DNA from: Amorphochlora amoebiformis
Taxonomy: Eukaryota > Cercozoa > Chlorarachniophyceae
Length of the DNA: 64,000 bases
Direction of reading: 5' to 3'
Assembly: GCA_054601695.1 (NCBI GenBank)
Contig: BAAHQB010000055.1
Span: forward strand, 1-64,000
This document shows positions 12,583 to 64,000 of the stretch, piece by piece; positions within the stretch are counted from its first letter, which is position 1; each line of letters starts with the position of its first letter. A program made the translations under genes and the position numbers. The notes under the pieces were generated by a model. The model was not told the origin of the DNA and did not search any database. It saw only the letters and a list, made by a program, of their open reading frames with translations.

Positions 12583-12820
12583 TGTCAGCGTAGCAGTGGT
12601 AGTTGTCCGATTGACTGTTGTCCGTTTGGATTATGGCAAATGATAATGACTAAATTCACAAGAAAATTCTCGCGTAGAAGGCCTTCCCTACCTAAGGTCT
12701 TCCCTTGGAAGATCTTCCCCTCGGATGACTATTGCTAATTCGCATGCGTAGATTACGAATATGACGGTAGTCTAGCGATCTGACGTCTAGTTAAGCTTGT
12801 AGGTCCGGTATACGTTAACA
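12583..12820 (-). repeat. 3' LTR of the copia element
   Basis: 238 bases, indistinguishable by eye from the LTR at 17006-17243. It contains the last ~10 codons and the TAG of the polyprotein frame. On the plus strand it carries GAAAATTC (12662-12669), a two-module heat-shock-like site. Confidence 0.95.
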
Positions 12821-15800
12821 CTCCCCCTCGACGCGCCGCTCCTGCCAGCGTCGACCTCTGCTGCGCTCTTGGTTGGAGCCACATGCGCTTCCGTGTCCAG
12901 ATATGCTTCCGCCAGCTTGAAGAGTGTAGCACCGCTCACAGCCTTGGTAAGCCCATCCGCTAACTGTTGATCTGTTGGTATATATTCCAACATATATATC
13001 CCACGTTGCAGGTGATCCCGACAGTAGTGGAAGTGCAGATCGACGGCCTTGGTTTTCTGAGACAAGATAGGATTCTCCGCGATCCGTATACACGCAGTGT
13101 TGTCCTCATAAACCATCGACGATCCCAACTTCACGTCCAACTCTAAAAATAAGTTCCGCATCCATAGCAATTCGTCCAGCCCTTCCGACAAAGCGACGTA
13201 CTCGGCAATGGCTGAGCTCTTCACAGCAATTGTCTGTCGCTTCGAACGCCAATGTATCAAATTTCCTCCGAAGATGATCAAACATCCACTTGTCGACCTT
13301 CTAGTATCCAGGCATCCAGCATGATCAGCGTCGACATACATCTTCATATCAGTCCCAGCGTTCGTGAACCGAAGTCCGTAGTGCAGTGTACGCTTGATGT
13401 ACCTCAGGGCGTACTCTACAGCCAGCATGTGACTTCGCTTCGGATCGTTCAGGTACCTTGACAGCTTTGATACCGTGTATGCTAAGTCCGGTCTTGTACA
13501 TGTTGCTAAGTACGCAATCTTCCCAATAATGGAGCGATATTTTTCTTGGTCAACTCCAGGTCCTTCTTCGTCTTTGGTGAGCTTCACAGATGGTGCCATA
13601 GGCGTGGTGACTCCCTTGCAGTTTTGCATCTTGTACTCGATCAGAATCCTCTTAGCGTAGGCTTCTTGTGACATTATCAGGTCCTTTCCAATCTTCGTCA
13701 CCGATATTCCCAGAACAAAATCCAGCTCACCCATTTCTTTAATCCCAAATCTAGCACGGAGGCCTTGCAGGAACGTATACCCATCCTTCTCTCGCGCTGC
13801 TGTACACACGACGTCGTCCACGTATACACATACGATGACGTCCCTCTGATGATGCATGTAGACGCACGGGTCACTCCTGCACCTCCGATATCCTTTCGAC
13901 TCCATATATTTGTCGAAGCATTTGTTCCAGTTCCTCCCAGCAGTCTTCAGCCCGTAGATGCTCTTCTGAAGGTCACATACGTATTTGCTTGGATCGTACT
14001 TATCCCTCATGCTCTCTGGTATCTCCATATAGACTTCGTCGTCCTCTGGTCCGTGTAGGTACGCGTTGTTGATGTCCGCACTCAATACCTTTCGTCCCTT
14101 CACTTGTGCAAGTGCCAGAATGGCCCTTAAGCTGGCGATCCTCAGTGTCGGGGCGTATCGATCATTAAAGCTCACCCCATACTGTGTATATCCCTTCGCC
14201 ACCACGCGTGCCTTCTTGCGCCCAGGTTCACCATCCTTGTTCAGTTTCTGCTTGTAGAGAGTCCTAACACCAACAACCCTCATCTCAGGTCGTCGTGCGA
14301 TGATCTTCCAGGTCCCGTTCTTCTCCAGTGCCTCTATCTCTTCATCGGTTGCCTTCACCCATGCAGGATGATGCCTCGCCTCCTCCCAGTTCTTGGGTTC
14401 GGTGCCGTCGCTTATACCGAACATGCAGTCCTCCATCGCCGCAGCCACTTCAACGTTGCCCTTAGCGCTTGGGATCTCGCTGCCTCCTTGTCCGTCGTAT
14501 ACTGTGCGTTGCGTCCGAGTGCGTGTTGAACGCCTAGGTGCCGTTTCTTCTTCGTCGTCGTTGTCGTCGTCGTCGTCAGACTCCCCCATATCCGGTGCAT
14601 TGTTCTTCTCCCCCTCTCCGTCGGCAGCCTTGTCGTCGGAGAACGTCGTTTCAGGATATATATATATATCATTCTGCTTCTCAGGAGATATATATATATC
14701 TTCTCGTCGAGCCTTGAAGTTGAATATGGTATCGTAGAACCTAACATGCGCCTCTTTCACCACTTTACCGTTTTCCTTAAGCACTTTGAACGTTTTAGTC
14801 TGATCCCCTGTGTATCCTAGGAACCTGCATCGTTCAGCCTTGTCGCCGAATCCGCCTTGATCCATCAGTTTTGGGTCTTTAACACGATATCCGACACATC
14901 CAAAGGCATGTAGATGTGCCACCGATGGCTTCTTCTTGAAGATTTTCTCGTACGCGGTCCTCTTCCCTCGTGATGGTGGTATGCGATTAAGTGTATATAT
15001 CGCATATCGGAGTGCTGCTGGCCAATACTTCAATCCCAAGCCGCTTTGCTTCAGCGCTGCCCGAGTCATTCTCTTGACCGTCTGGATTCGCCTCTCGATG
15101 AACCCATTCTGCTGTGGTGTTCTTGGTGCTGCCTGAACGATTTCAATGCCCTTTCCACGGCAGTAGTCCACCAGCTGCTTATCTAGCACCTCCTTGCCGT
15201 CGTCGTACACGAACCTCTTCAATCTTTTGCCAGTTTTGTTCTCCAACATCTCCAGGTAAGCCTTGAACTCCTTGAAAAACTTCTTGCCTCCTAACGATGT
15301 TCCCATCAGGTATCCAGATCCTTCGTCGGCCAAAACGATAGCATAGCTGCCCTCTGGTGACCCGACGTACTTTCCAATAACGTCTCCATGCCATGTATCC
15401 ATCACCGTCTTCACCTTGTGCTCCTTCGGTTTCTTGGAGCTCATTGGTTGCTTCTTCATCTTCGTGACTTGGCAGCATTCGCATACCTCTGGATGCTCCT
15501 TGACATCCGAAATTGACAATCCAGCCACGACTCCCGACTTCTTCATCTTCTTGATGACCCTACTTGGCGTATGTCCTAGTGCCAGGTGCCATTTCCATAA
15601 GGACCTCGACCTCGCCTTGTCGTCAAACCATGCGCCAAGGTTATCATCGTTCGCCACAGGGATGAGGAAGAGCTTCTTCTTGGTCCCAGAAGTCCTGCAG
15701 ATCTCATCTCCATCCTTCATAATCGAGACGTCGTCCTGCTCCCCCACGAACCTGAGTCGATATCCATCTTCACGTAGCCGCCGTTGAGCCACGTAGTTCG

Positions 15801-17001
15801 CCGCAGCTCCGGGGCAATATGCCACATTGGTCATCTTGAGTACTTTCCCATTCCTTAGTGGCACTTCAACGTCCCCAAAGCCCTTGGATTCCATTCGGGT
15901 CTCGCCGTTGCCTAGCTTGAAAGCATGATTCTTCACCACCCTGAAGGTCTTGAAGTACCGCTTGTCCTTGAAGCAGCTCCTCGTGCATCCACTGTCGAGC
16001 ACCAGATATCCAGCAGTCGAGCCGTCGCCCCAGTTGCCTGCCACCGTGCTCCAGTTGTAATCCGATTCGCTGCCATCCTCAAGTATCGCCGCATCATCAT
16101 CTTGTTTGTTGAGCAATGGACAATCCTTCTTCATGTGCCCCTTCTTTTTGCACTTGAAACATTTGCCCCTGAACTTCCTCGATGCTCCCTTCGGCCTCCC
16201 AGACTTCGCGGTCATCAACTTGTCGATCCTAGTCTTCATCTTCGCAAGATCCTTCGCAGACATGTCCTTGAGATTCTTGGTCCCTTGATGCTCATGGCCG
16301 GCCGCCACGATATCCTTTACCTTGGTCTCATAGTTGTTAGCCGCCTTCCTTGCCGCAACACTAGTGATCGCCGTTACCGCCGCTTGGTAGGTAGTAGGGT
16401 GCAGTGCAATATTCTCGAGTGTAGAGCCGTACTCGTCCTCCGGGAGAGCCATCATGAGCGCCACGATCCTGTCCTCGTCGTCCATGGTCTTGCCCAGCCC
16501 GGTGAGTGCATCCGCCGTCTCCTCGATCTCCGAAGCCAGCTTCCCGAAATCGCCGCTGTAATCGTCAAGCGTCTGACGATTCAACTTCTTCTGTAGCTTC
16601 ATCCTCCTAAACAGTCGTGGACCCTCGATGCCAGCGCGCAGACGAGCCCAGAGGTACACTGGATCCTCCCTCCCGGTTGTAAGATGTTCATACTTACGTC
16701 CCACCGTGAGCACCAATGTAGCATGCAGTAGCATCCTCAACTTTATATGCGCGTCCTCTTTCCCATCGAGATTCGTTGCCCATTTCCCCTCCTTCATCTC
16801 AACCACATGCTGTGGACGTAGAGCGTCAGGATTCTTCCAATCCATGATGGATCGTGCCCCAAGCTTCATGCAGTCCTCGAGCTGAAGTGCCTTCACCATC
16901 ATAGAGACGCTCTTGGCGTACTTGGTCCAGTCGTCCTCCTTGGTAAGCTTCAGCTTGGCAGTCCACTTGAGTAGGGCAGTACGTGTCGCTTCGAAACTCA
17001 T
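12787..17001 (-). CDS. Copia gag-pol polyprotein
   Basis: A single uninterrupted frame of 1404 residues. Gag region ~1-300 ends in a CCHC knuckle (CFKCKKKGHMKKDC, ~281-294). An aspartic protease has LDSGCT (~335-340). Integrase has the HHCC zinc site (WHLALGH..., CECC, ~470-510) and a DDE core (D in WHGD, D in VYDDG, E in NGFIERR ~636). An acidic linker rich in D/E follows (~780-830), where plain ATATAT codons (DIYIYPE) also appear. Reverse transcriptase has YVDD (~1060), and RNase H has YVDADHAG and the ADGLTKA end motif typical of copia. The ATG lies 5 bases inside the 5' LTR edge and the stop lies within the 3' LTR. Gag and Pol share one frame, so no frameshift is needed. Confidence 0.96.
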   Translation of the reverse strand: MSFEATRTALLKWTAKLKLTKEDDWTKYAKSVSMMVKALQLEDCMKLGARSIMDWKNPDALRPQHVVEMKEGKWATNLDGKEDAHIKLRMLLHATLVLTVGRKYEHLTTGREDPVYLWARLRAGIEGPRLFRRMKLQKKLNRQTLDDYSGDFGKLASEIEETADALTGLGKTMDDEDRIVALMMALPEDEYGSTLENIALHPTTYQAAVTAITSVAARKAANNYETKVKDIVAAGHEHQGTKNLKDMSAKDLAKMKTRIDKLMTAKSGRPKGASRKFRGKCFKCKKKGHMKKDCPLLNKQDDDAAILEDGSESDYNWSTVAGNWGDGSTAGYLVLDSGCTRSCFKDKRYFKTFRVVKNHAFKLGNGETRMESKGFGDVEVPLRNGKVLKMTNVAYCPGAAANYVAQRRLREDGYRLRFVGEQDDVSIMKDGDEICRTSGTKKKLFLIPVANDDNLGAWFDDKARSRSLWKWHLALGHTPSRVIKKMKKSGVVAGLSISDVKEHPEVCECCQVTKMKKQPMSSKKPKEHKVKTVMDTWHGDVIGKYVGSPEGSYAIVLADEGSGYLMGTSLGGKKFFKEFKAYLEMLENKTGKRLKRFVYDDGKEVLDKQLVDYCRGKGIEIVQAAPRTPQQNGFIERRIQTVKRMTRAALKQSGLGLKYWPAALRYAIYTLNRIPPSRGKRTAYEKIFKKKPSVAHLHAFGCVGYRVKDPKLMDQGGFGDKAERCRFLGYTGDQTKTFKVLKENGKVVKEAHVRFYDTIFNFKARREDIYISPEKQNDIYIYPETTFSDDKAADGEGEKNNAPDMGESDDDDDNDDEEETAPRRSTRTRTQRTVYDGQGGSEIPSAKGNVEVAAAMEDCMFGISDGTEPKNWEEARHHPAWVKATDEEIEALEKNGTWKIIARRPEMRVVGVRTLYKQKLNKDGEPGRKKARVVAKGYTQYGVSFNDRYAPTLRIASLRAILALAQVKGRKVLSADINNAYLHGPEDDEVYMEIPESMRDKYDPSKYVCDLQKSIYGLKTAGRNWNKCFDKYMESKGYRRCRSDPCVYMHHQRDVIVCVYVDDVVCTAAREKDGYTFLQGLRARFGIKEMGELDFVLGISVTKIGKDLIMSQEAYAKRILIEYKMQNCKGVTTPMAPSVKLTKDEEGPGVDQEKYRSIIGKIAYLATCTRPDLAYTVSKLSRYLNDPKRSHMLAVEYALRYIKRTLHYGLRFTNAGTDMKMYVDADHAGCLDTRRSTSGCLIIFGGNLIHWRSKRQTIAVKSSAIAEYVALSEGLDELLWMRNLFLELDVKLGSSMVYEDNTACIRIAENPILSQKTKAVDLHFHYCRDHLQRGIYMLEYIPTDQQLADGLTKAVSGATLFKLAEAYLDTEAHVAPTKSAAEVDAGRSGASRGSVNVYRTYKLN
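12821..12829 (-). other. Polypurine tract of the copia element
   Basis: On the minus strand GAGGGGGAG lies immediately before the 3' LTR, the expected plus-strand primer position for reverse transcription. It falls inside the polyprotein frame. Confidence 0.8.
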
Positions 17002-17005
17002 AACC
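16997..17005 (-). other. Primer-binding site, half-tRNA type (GGTTATGAG)
   Basis: The nine bases directly downstream of the 5' LTR read GGTTATGAG on the coding strand. They are complementary to CTCATAACC, the anticodon-loop region of a methionine tRNA, not to a tRNA 3' end. Drosophila copia is known to be primed by an internal cleavage product of initiator tRNA-Met. The match is short, and the gag ATG lies inside it. Confidence 0.55.
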
Positions 17006-17239
17006 TGTCAGCGTAGCAGTGGTAGTTGTCCGATTGACTGTTGTCCGTTTGGATTATGGCAAATGATAATGACTAAATTCACAAGAAAATTCTCGCGTAG
17101 AAGGCCTTCCCTACCTAAGGTCTTCCCTTGGAAGATCTTCCCCTCGGATGACTATTGCTAATTCGCATGCGTAGATTACGAATATGACGGTAGTCTAGCG
17201 ATCTGACGTCTAGTTAAGCTTGTAGGTCCGGTATACGTT

Positions 17240-17243
<4 letters not shown>
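17006..17243 (-). repeat. 5' LTR of the copia element
   Basis: 238 bases, same sequence as 12583-12820. It should carry the promoter for the minus-strand transcript, but no convincing TATA box was singled out. The TA microsatellite begins directly outside its outer end. Confidence 0.95.
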
Positions 17244-17302
<59 letters not shown>

Positions 17303-17415
17303 TGTATATTTATATATATATATATATATATATGTGCATATATGTATATACATATATCTAAATATATAAAGATATATATATATATATATATAATTTTTTA
17401 TATATGTATATGCAC

Positions 17416-17473
<58 letters not shown>

Positions 17474-17496
17474 TTATATATATACGTATATATTGT

Positions 17497-17537
<41 letters not shown>

Positions 17538-17615
17538 TGTGTGTATATGTGTGTGGTTGTGTATAAATATACAAGGACATATATGTATAAATATAATGTA
17601 ATATATATTTATGCA

Positions 17616-17649
<34 letters not shown>

Positions 17650-17737
17650 ATATGTAAAAATATACAAATATATATATATATATATATGTAAATGTATTCA
17701 TATGGAGCTATACTATTGTAATAATTTGTCGTTTTAG
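17244..17737. repeat. (TA)n block between copia element and first kinase exon
   Basis: Nearly pure TA with interruptions such as GTGTGTATATGTGTG. It ends in an AT-rich stretch with the acceptor GTTTTAG at 17731-17737. It must be the 3' part of an intron, since the next exon begins inside the kinase fold. Confidence 0.85.
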
Positions 17738-31152
<13,415 letters not shown>

Positions 31153-31300
31153 GACTCATCTAGATCATGCGCCTAGTACTACTGCTCAAATATTTGGTTA
31201 AACTTTAAATAAGTTATTAAATTGTTATCATGTGGTGATTACTATCTGTTAACTTAGGCGCCAATGATCTGGATACTAGAGATACTACGCATACATATTG

Positions 31301-31371
<71 letters not shown>

Positions 31372-31448
31372 TATATCTGTATATCTAGGTATATATATGC
31401 TGTGGACTGGTAAGTAGTATCCATGCATAGTATGGTAATCAACGGTAG
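31153..31448. other. 3' flank of the kinase gene
   Basis: AT-rich sequence after the TGA, with a (TA)n block at about 31300-31370. It should include the 3' untranslated region. No further exon was recognised. Confidence 0.5.
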
Positions 31449-31532
31449 ATAGATGATCGCAGCCCGAGGCAGTGGGCTAGAGTGGGTGACCGACGATGAT
31501 CTAGATAATGTCCATGATATACGTTGAAGACG

Positions 31533-31579
<47 letters not shown>

Positions 31580-31957
31580 GTATAGTATATATATGATATA
31601 TATATATAATATATATATATATATATAAGATATATATATGATATAATATATGTGTATATATTCTAGATGTTATATATGATCATGATATTGATACGATATA
31701 TAGTATATATACTAGATCTAGTAGATATACTATATCATTGATATACAGACATCTTCTAGATACTGGTGACTGTATGGTATATCTACAGATCTAATACGGT
31801 ATATACTGTACTACATACGTATACACGTACGTTGGGGAGGTACGTATCGTACTCAAACCCCAGTACATGCCAGCCTGATTAACAAGGTCGCAGTGCGCAC
31901 GTATCAAAGTATACGGTGGGTATACGTGCATGCCACCAATACTTTTATACATACGTA
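31449..31957 (+). repeat. Intergenic direct repeat, copy 1
   Basis: A ~510-base unit starting AGATGATCGCAGCCCGAGGC. It contains a ~170-base (TA)n-rich block (31540-31720) and then unique sequence through TGCCACCAATACTTTTATAC. It is repeated immediately downstream. Confidence 0.88.
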
Positions 31958-31958
31958 A

Positions 31959-32299
31959 GTAGATGATCGCAGCCCGAGGCAGTGGGTGACCGACGATAAT
32001 CTAGATAATGTCCATGATATACGTTGAAGACGTATATACATACATATATAGTATATACACTAGATATACTATATCATTGATATACAGACATATTGTAGAT
32101 ACTGGTGACTGTATGGTATATCTACAGATCTAATACGGTATATACTGTACTACATACGTATACACGTACGTTAGGGAGATACGTATCGTACACTCAAACC
32201 CCAGTACATGCCAGCCTGGTTAACAAGGTCGCGGTGCGTACGTATCAAAGTATACGGTGGGTATACGTGCATGCCACCAGCACTTTTGTACATACGTAC
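31959..32299 (+). repeat. Intergenic direct repeat, copy 2
   Basis: Second copy of the 31449-31957 unit, shorter because the (TA)n block is reduced to ~20 bases. Outside it the copies match closely, with scattered substitutions and small indels. Confidence 0.88.
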
Positions 32300-32999
32300 G
32301 TGTACATATTTTCGAGTCACTGTACGTACGTATTGTTTATACCATGATCATGGACACATTCTAGACATTGGCCAGTACGTATACGTGTGTTGTGATCATT
32401 ATCCTGATCATAATACATACGATACGTACTTTTGCCAAACTTGTAATACTTAATACTGAAATGTACAACATACCACTCTGATTTATCGCCTAGAGATTAG
32501 GATCGACTTACTCGGTATCTATGATACACTAGATTTATACTACTCAATGATTACACATTACATGTACTATGTGATGATACTGAGTAAACTTAGTATGATA
32601 CGGTCCATATATGAAGTTATGATAAATTTTATAATGACTAGAATAATAAATAACAATACATTATCAGTATCTAGAGTATGTAGCGATACGCTAAGTGTGT
32701 ACGTTATTGATAAGAATATACTAGACATTGTATATCAACTAGTATATTGAATAAATACTGTCTTAAATTGGTACTATCATATATACATATAATATATCAA
32801 TATTATATATATATATATATATATTATATATTGTATATAATTGTACTACTGCAGAGTCTGACTTATTTATCTAGTTTAGAACTCATACAAGTCATGATGG
32901 CCTGATCATAGACAAATATTAAGATATCATAATAATATTTTTTCAGGTTTATCTACGTTCAGTATGAGCTGAGCCATCTGATAACTTATGACTCGATTA
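32300..32999. other. Convergent intergenic spacer
   Basis: AT-rich unique sequence between the 3' ends of the kinase (+) and zinc-finger (-) genes. It is rich in TAGTA, CTAG and GATACG words. No coding segment was recognised. Confidence 0.5.
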
Positions 33000-40961
<7,962 letters not shown>

Positions 40962-42582
40962 CTTACAGATTAGAATGTAATTATTTACGCTGGTGTGAAG
41001 GTTTATTCATGTTGAGGGTTAGAGGTTCTATGGAGTCATATAGCAACAAGGCTCTTGCCGCGCTCAGGTACTCTCTTTGACGTGGACATGCACATAGGGT
41101 TTACAACCGACCGTCTCCACGTTTTGGGAGGATAAAGGCGGCCTCCGAGGAGGAATTTGCGGCACGAACATTCTCAAACCTCCCCTCAGATCCCGAACGC
41201 CCGTCTTCTCCCTCTGGGTCCCAAGCCTCGTTTCCGTCGACGCCAACCCGAGAAATAAAATTGAAGAAAGGAACAAAGTGCACGTTAGCCTACTCCCTCG
41301 AGCCCTGAACACCACTCCGAATATACACAACACGCGATCGGAAGAACAGCAGGGGGGAAAGGGACAAAGAAAAGGGGGGCCCGTGCATCAAAAGGAGGTC
41401 CGGGAGGACACGTGTAACACGTGCGCGGAAGTAAGAGTGATATAGCACACGGTCACTCCAATTAACGTGATTCAGCGGTATGTCACTCCCGGAATGATTC
41501 CGAAGAATAAGACGTGGGTGGTCTCTTTCGTCAATTTCATAGTACTAGACTAGTAGTTGAAGGTATAAATTACACATACAGCTTTACTCTGTCAATTTGA
41601 AGAATTCTATGAGTAATTCAACTTTCAGTGGCGGGCAAGTTATTGCACTTTTCCAAAAGGATTATTGGTATAACCCTTGAGTGGCGCCGTTCTGACCCCC
41701 TGGGAGGCTCTTAAATATCGGAAACGTATGGTTCATCCTTGTATAGCTTATAGAAGGGTTCTATGAAGGGCTCTGATTGTAGAGCCGGTCATACTACCAA
41801 GCTTGCTAAAGTCTGACTGTGAGTTATTGATGAAGTCAATCGAGTTGTACGCTTGTGTATACGCTATGAAAATACACCCAGATTCATAAACATAATTTAC
41901 ACTTATGTAATATATATATATATATATATATATGTAATTATAATACATACACACATATTCATATATAAATATAACAGTAAACATACTTTTATCTCCAAAG
42001 CCTGAATCCTGGTATCACTTAGGTTTTTGTTGCATATGGGCCTCATTCGAAGGTGTTTTGGACCATTTTTGGCAGGGAGTCTGGGGTTTGGGTGTCTCGG
42101 ATGGAGGACGGTGGTGAGTGCCGAGAGCAAAAGGAGGGTAAGAGATATTTTCCAGAGTATTCAATCGAATACAATTGTATCATCAACCTAAACTTAACTA
42201 AAGGTCTCAAGCCCTAATCTCCCCGACCCTGAGCCTACGATATCATATTGGATGGATGACGCAGTAATACATTGTTGCTACTCTACGCAAACCTTAAACC
42301 TGCTCTGAACCTAACACTAACCTAACATAGTCCTAATCCTACAAAGGACATGCATGGCGTAGGGTTAGCCAGACATGAGTGCGATAGTAACCCCCCTGCA
42401 TACACGGACATCCTCATTATTGGTAACAGTCAGAGAGTGGGACAACCTGGGATATTGGAAATGGGAAAAAAAATTGTAGGTAGCTACTTTCATGTCTAGG
42501 GTTAATTACCAGCAGGGTGAGGTTAGTAGGTCGTCAGTATGGTCAGGGTTCGTGTCTCTCTAAACTCCATGTTGCATGTATA

Positions 42583-42634
<52 letters not shown>

Positions 42635-42789
42635 TGTATTTTGAGTGTGTACTGAATGTATTATACATATATATATATATATCTATATATATATATATAT
42701 ATAATATATAATATATATATATTATATATATATATATACATATATAAATATATTTTTATACATGTATATAAATATGTATGTGTATGTAG
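40962..42789. other. Spacer between divergent zinc-finger and oxidoreductase genes
   Basis: Mostly non-repetitive sequence of mixed composition with (TA)n at 41910-41935 and 42580-42770. It should hold both promoters and the missing first exon(s) of the oxidoreductase. An open frame on the minus strand at 41064-41333 (Arg/Leu-rich) shows no recognisable domain. An ATG at 42101 followed by a good GTGAGT donor (42114) does not match the phase of the next exon. No gene is called. Confidence 0.5.
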
Positions 42790-58403
<15,614 letters not shown>

Positions 58404-58824
58404 TTCAAGTCTAATTGAATACCTACATCTACTACGTAGTAGTGCATTTTATGTACTTAGATATATCACATTTCTAGGATTTATATCATTATCATGATGA
58501 TTCAGACAATTTAAAGACCTCTAGACTCTAGATAGTAATAGTGTTTGTTACTATGGGCTCTAGAGCTGAAGATTAACGATTCTAGTAACTAGATAAGTTG
58601 AAAATAGCCTAGTAGCCAGAGTAGTTTACTAATCTAACGTCTAGAACGTAGTACAGATATTTCTATTATTGATGACCGAGGGCTGGCAACATTAATTATA
58701 ATGATGATGGACTAGATGGAGTCAGTGACATTATAACATGAATCATCATCCGGGTGCTATTCATTATAAGTACTGCCGCAAACTAGGCAGACTAGAGACG
58801 TTAACATTCTCTCCTCATTGAGGC
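58404..58824. other. Convergent spacer between oxidoreductase and TBP genes
   Basis: CTAG-rich, AT-rich unique sequence with no exon. Stop codons of the two genes face each other only ~420 bases apart, so both 3' untranslated regions lie here. Confidence 0.6.
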
Positions 58825-63459
<4,635 letters not shown>

Positions 63460-63755
63460 CTGAGGGTAAAAGGATTATCTAGCTATAACTCTCCTCCTCT
63501 CTCTAGCTGTGTAAGTATTTACTCATACACTCTCCCTCTCTCTTATCTTCGTCTCTCTATATCTCGTGTTGGTCTAAGTAGCTCAATATATATAATATAA
63601 TATATATATATATATATAATATTTCTATACATTGCTAAATATATGGATATTCATAAAAAGATACATGTATTCAAAAAGTGTATGTATGTATATAACATGG
63701 ATTGATACATTGAATTCATACTGGATGTACAATAATACACATATATATATAATAT
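63460..63755. other. TBP intron sequence up to the triplet array
   Basis: Polypyrimidine patches near 63490-63560 and (TA)n near 63590-63620. No further TBP exon was recognised between here and the end of the window. Confidence 0.5.
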
Positions 63756-63770
63756 AATAATAATAATAAT

Positions 63771-63811
<41 letters not shown>

Positions 63812-63834
63812 TAATAATAATAACAATAACTATA
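63756..63834 (+). repeat. (AAT)n triplet microsatellite
   Basis: About 24 units of TAA/AAT with a few interruptions, followed by CACACA and (TA)n to the end of the window. Similar ATT/TTA triplet arrays occur at about 20119-20146 and 38058-38100. Confidence 0.9.
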
Positions 63835-63939
63835 AATTATACACATATACACATACACACACACACATACAGACATACATCTACACACACATATATATGT
63901 ATAGCCATATATATATATATGTATATATATATATGTATA

Positions 63940-63972
<33 letters not shown>

Positions 63973-64000
63973 ATATATATATATATATGTACATGTATTA

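Larger units (their letters stand above)
12583..17243 (-). mobile_element. Complete Ty1/copia LTR retrotransposon
   Basis: Two 238-base LTRs (12583-12820 and 17006-17243) flank one 1404-codon gag-pol frame on the minus strand, 4661 bases in all. The LTRs look identical base for base. In the coding direction each begins TGTTAACG and ends CGCTGACA. Order Gag, protease, integrase, reverse transcriptase, RNase H identifies the copia (Pseudoviridae-type) superfamily. The element is inserted in (TA)n, so a target-site duplication cannot be separated from the microsatellite (ATAT on both sides). Identical LTRs and an intact frame suggest very recent transposition. Confidence 0.96.

Noticed and set aside
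13252-16596. Plus-strand open frames opposite the copia polyprotein
   Set aside because: Shadows of the intact minus-strand gag-pol frame.
42101-42113. Possible first exon of the oxidoreductase (ATGGAGGACGGTG before GTGAGT)
   Set aside because: It ends in phase 1, whereas the next exon at 42790 needs phase 2. Using the alternative acceptor at 42827 would remove the first beta strand of the FAD fold.

Overview
The window is one end of a eukaryotic linear chromosome. Bases 1-10 match the 3' end of the Oxford Nanopore ligation adapter (recalled sequence) and run straight into about 0.9 kb of (CCCTAA)n telomere. The genes are rich in short exons separated by GT-AG introns, a few of them GC-AG, and nearly all large introns are expanded (TA)n microsatellite. 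The mix (TTAGGG-type telomere, an AarF/ABC1 kinase with a long C-terminal extension, a cysteine synthase fused to glutaredoxin, a Ty1/copia element) suggests a protist or alga. I cannot name the species.

Layout. 1-4445: telomere, mixed CCCTAA/CCCGACA variant arrays, and two nearly identical ~1 kb subtelomeric units. 4696-8335 (-): a 10-exon gene for O-acetylserine (thiol) lyase with a C-terminal glutaredoxin domain. 8336-12582: repeat-rich spacer holding the 3' end of a probable TLC-domain membrane protein gene (-), an interstitial telomeric tract and minisatellites. 12583-17243: a complete Ty1/copia retrotransposon (coding on -) with LTRs that look identical. 17738-31152 (+): 27 exons of an ABC1-family atypical kinase, whose N-terminal exons are not found upstream. 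31153-32999: spacer with a ~0.5 kb tandem duplication. 33000-40961 (-): an 11-exon gene for an eight-finger C2H2 zinc-finger protein. 40962-42789: spacer between divergent genes. 42790-58403 (+): a DAO-type FAD-dependent oxidoreductase spread over about 20 exons and 15.6 kb. 58825-63459 (-): the 3' half of a TATA-box-binding protein gene with an unusual acidic C-terminal tail; its 5' part lies beyond the window. Two degenerate solo LTRs related to the copia element sit in introns of the oxidoreductase and TBP genes.

The exons were found by reading both strands by eye. The models rest on splice-site dinucleotides, agreement of codon phase across every junction except where stated, and family motifs recalled from general knowledge. 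No search or alignment program was run. Almost all long apparent reading frames made of Ile/Tyr repeats are translated (TA)n and were discarded. The genes do not form a common pathway: they are ordinary housekeeping or regulatory genes in a subtelomeric region invaded by microsatellites and LTR elements.
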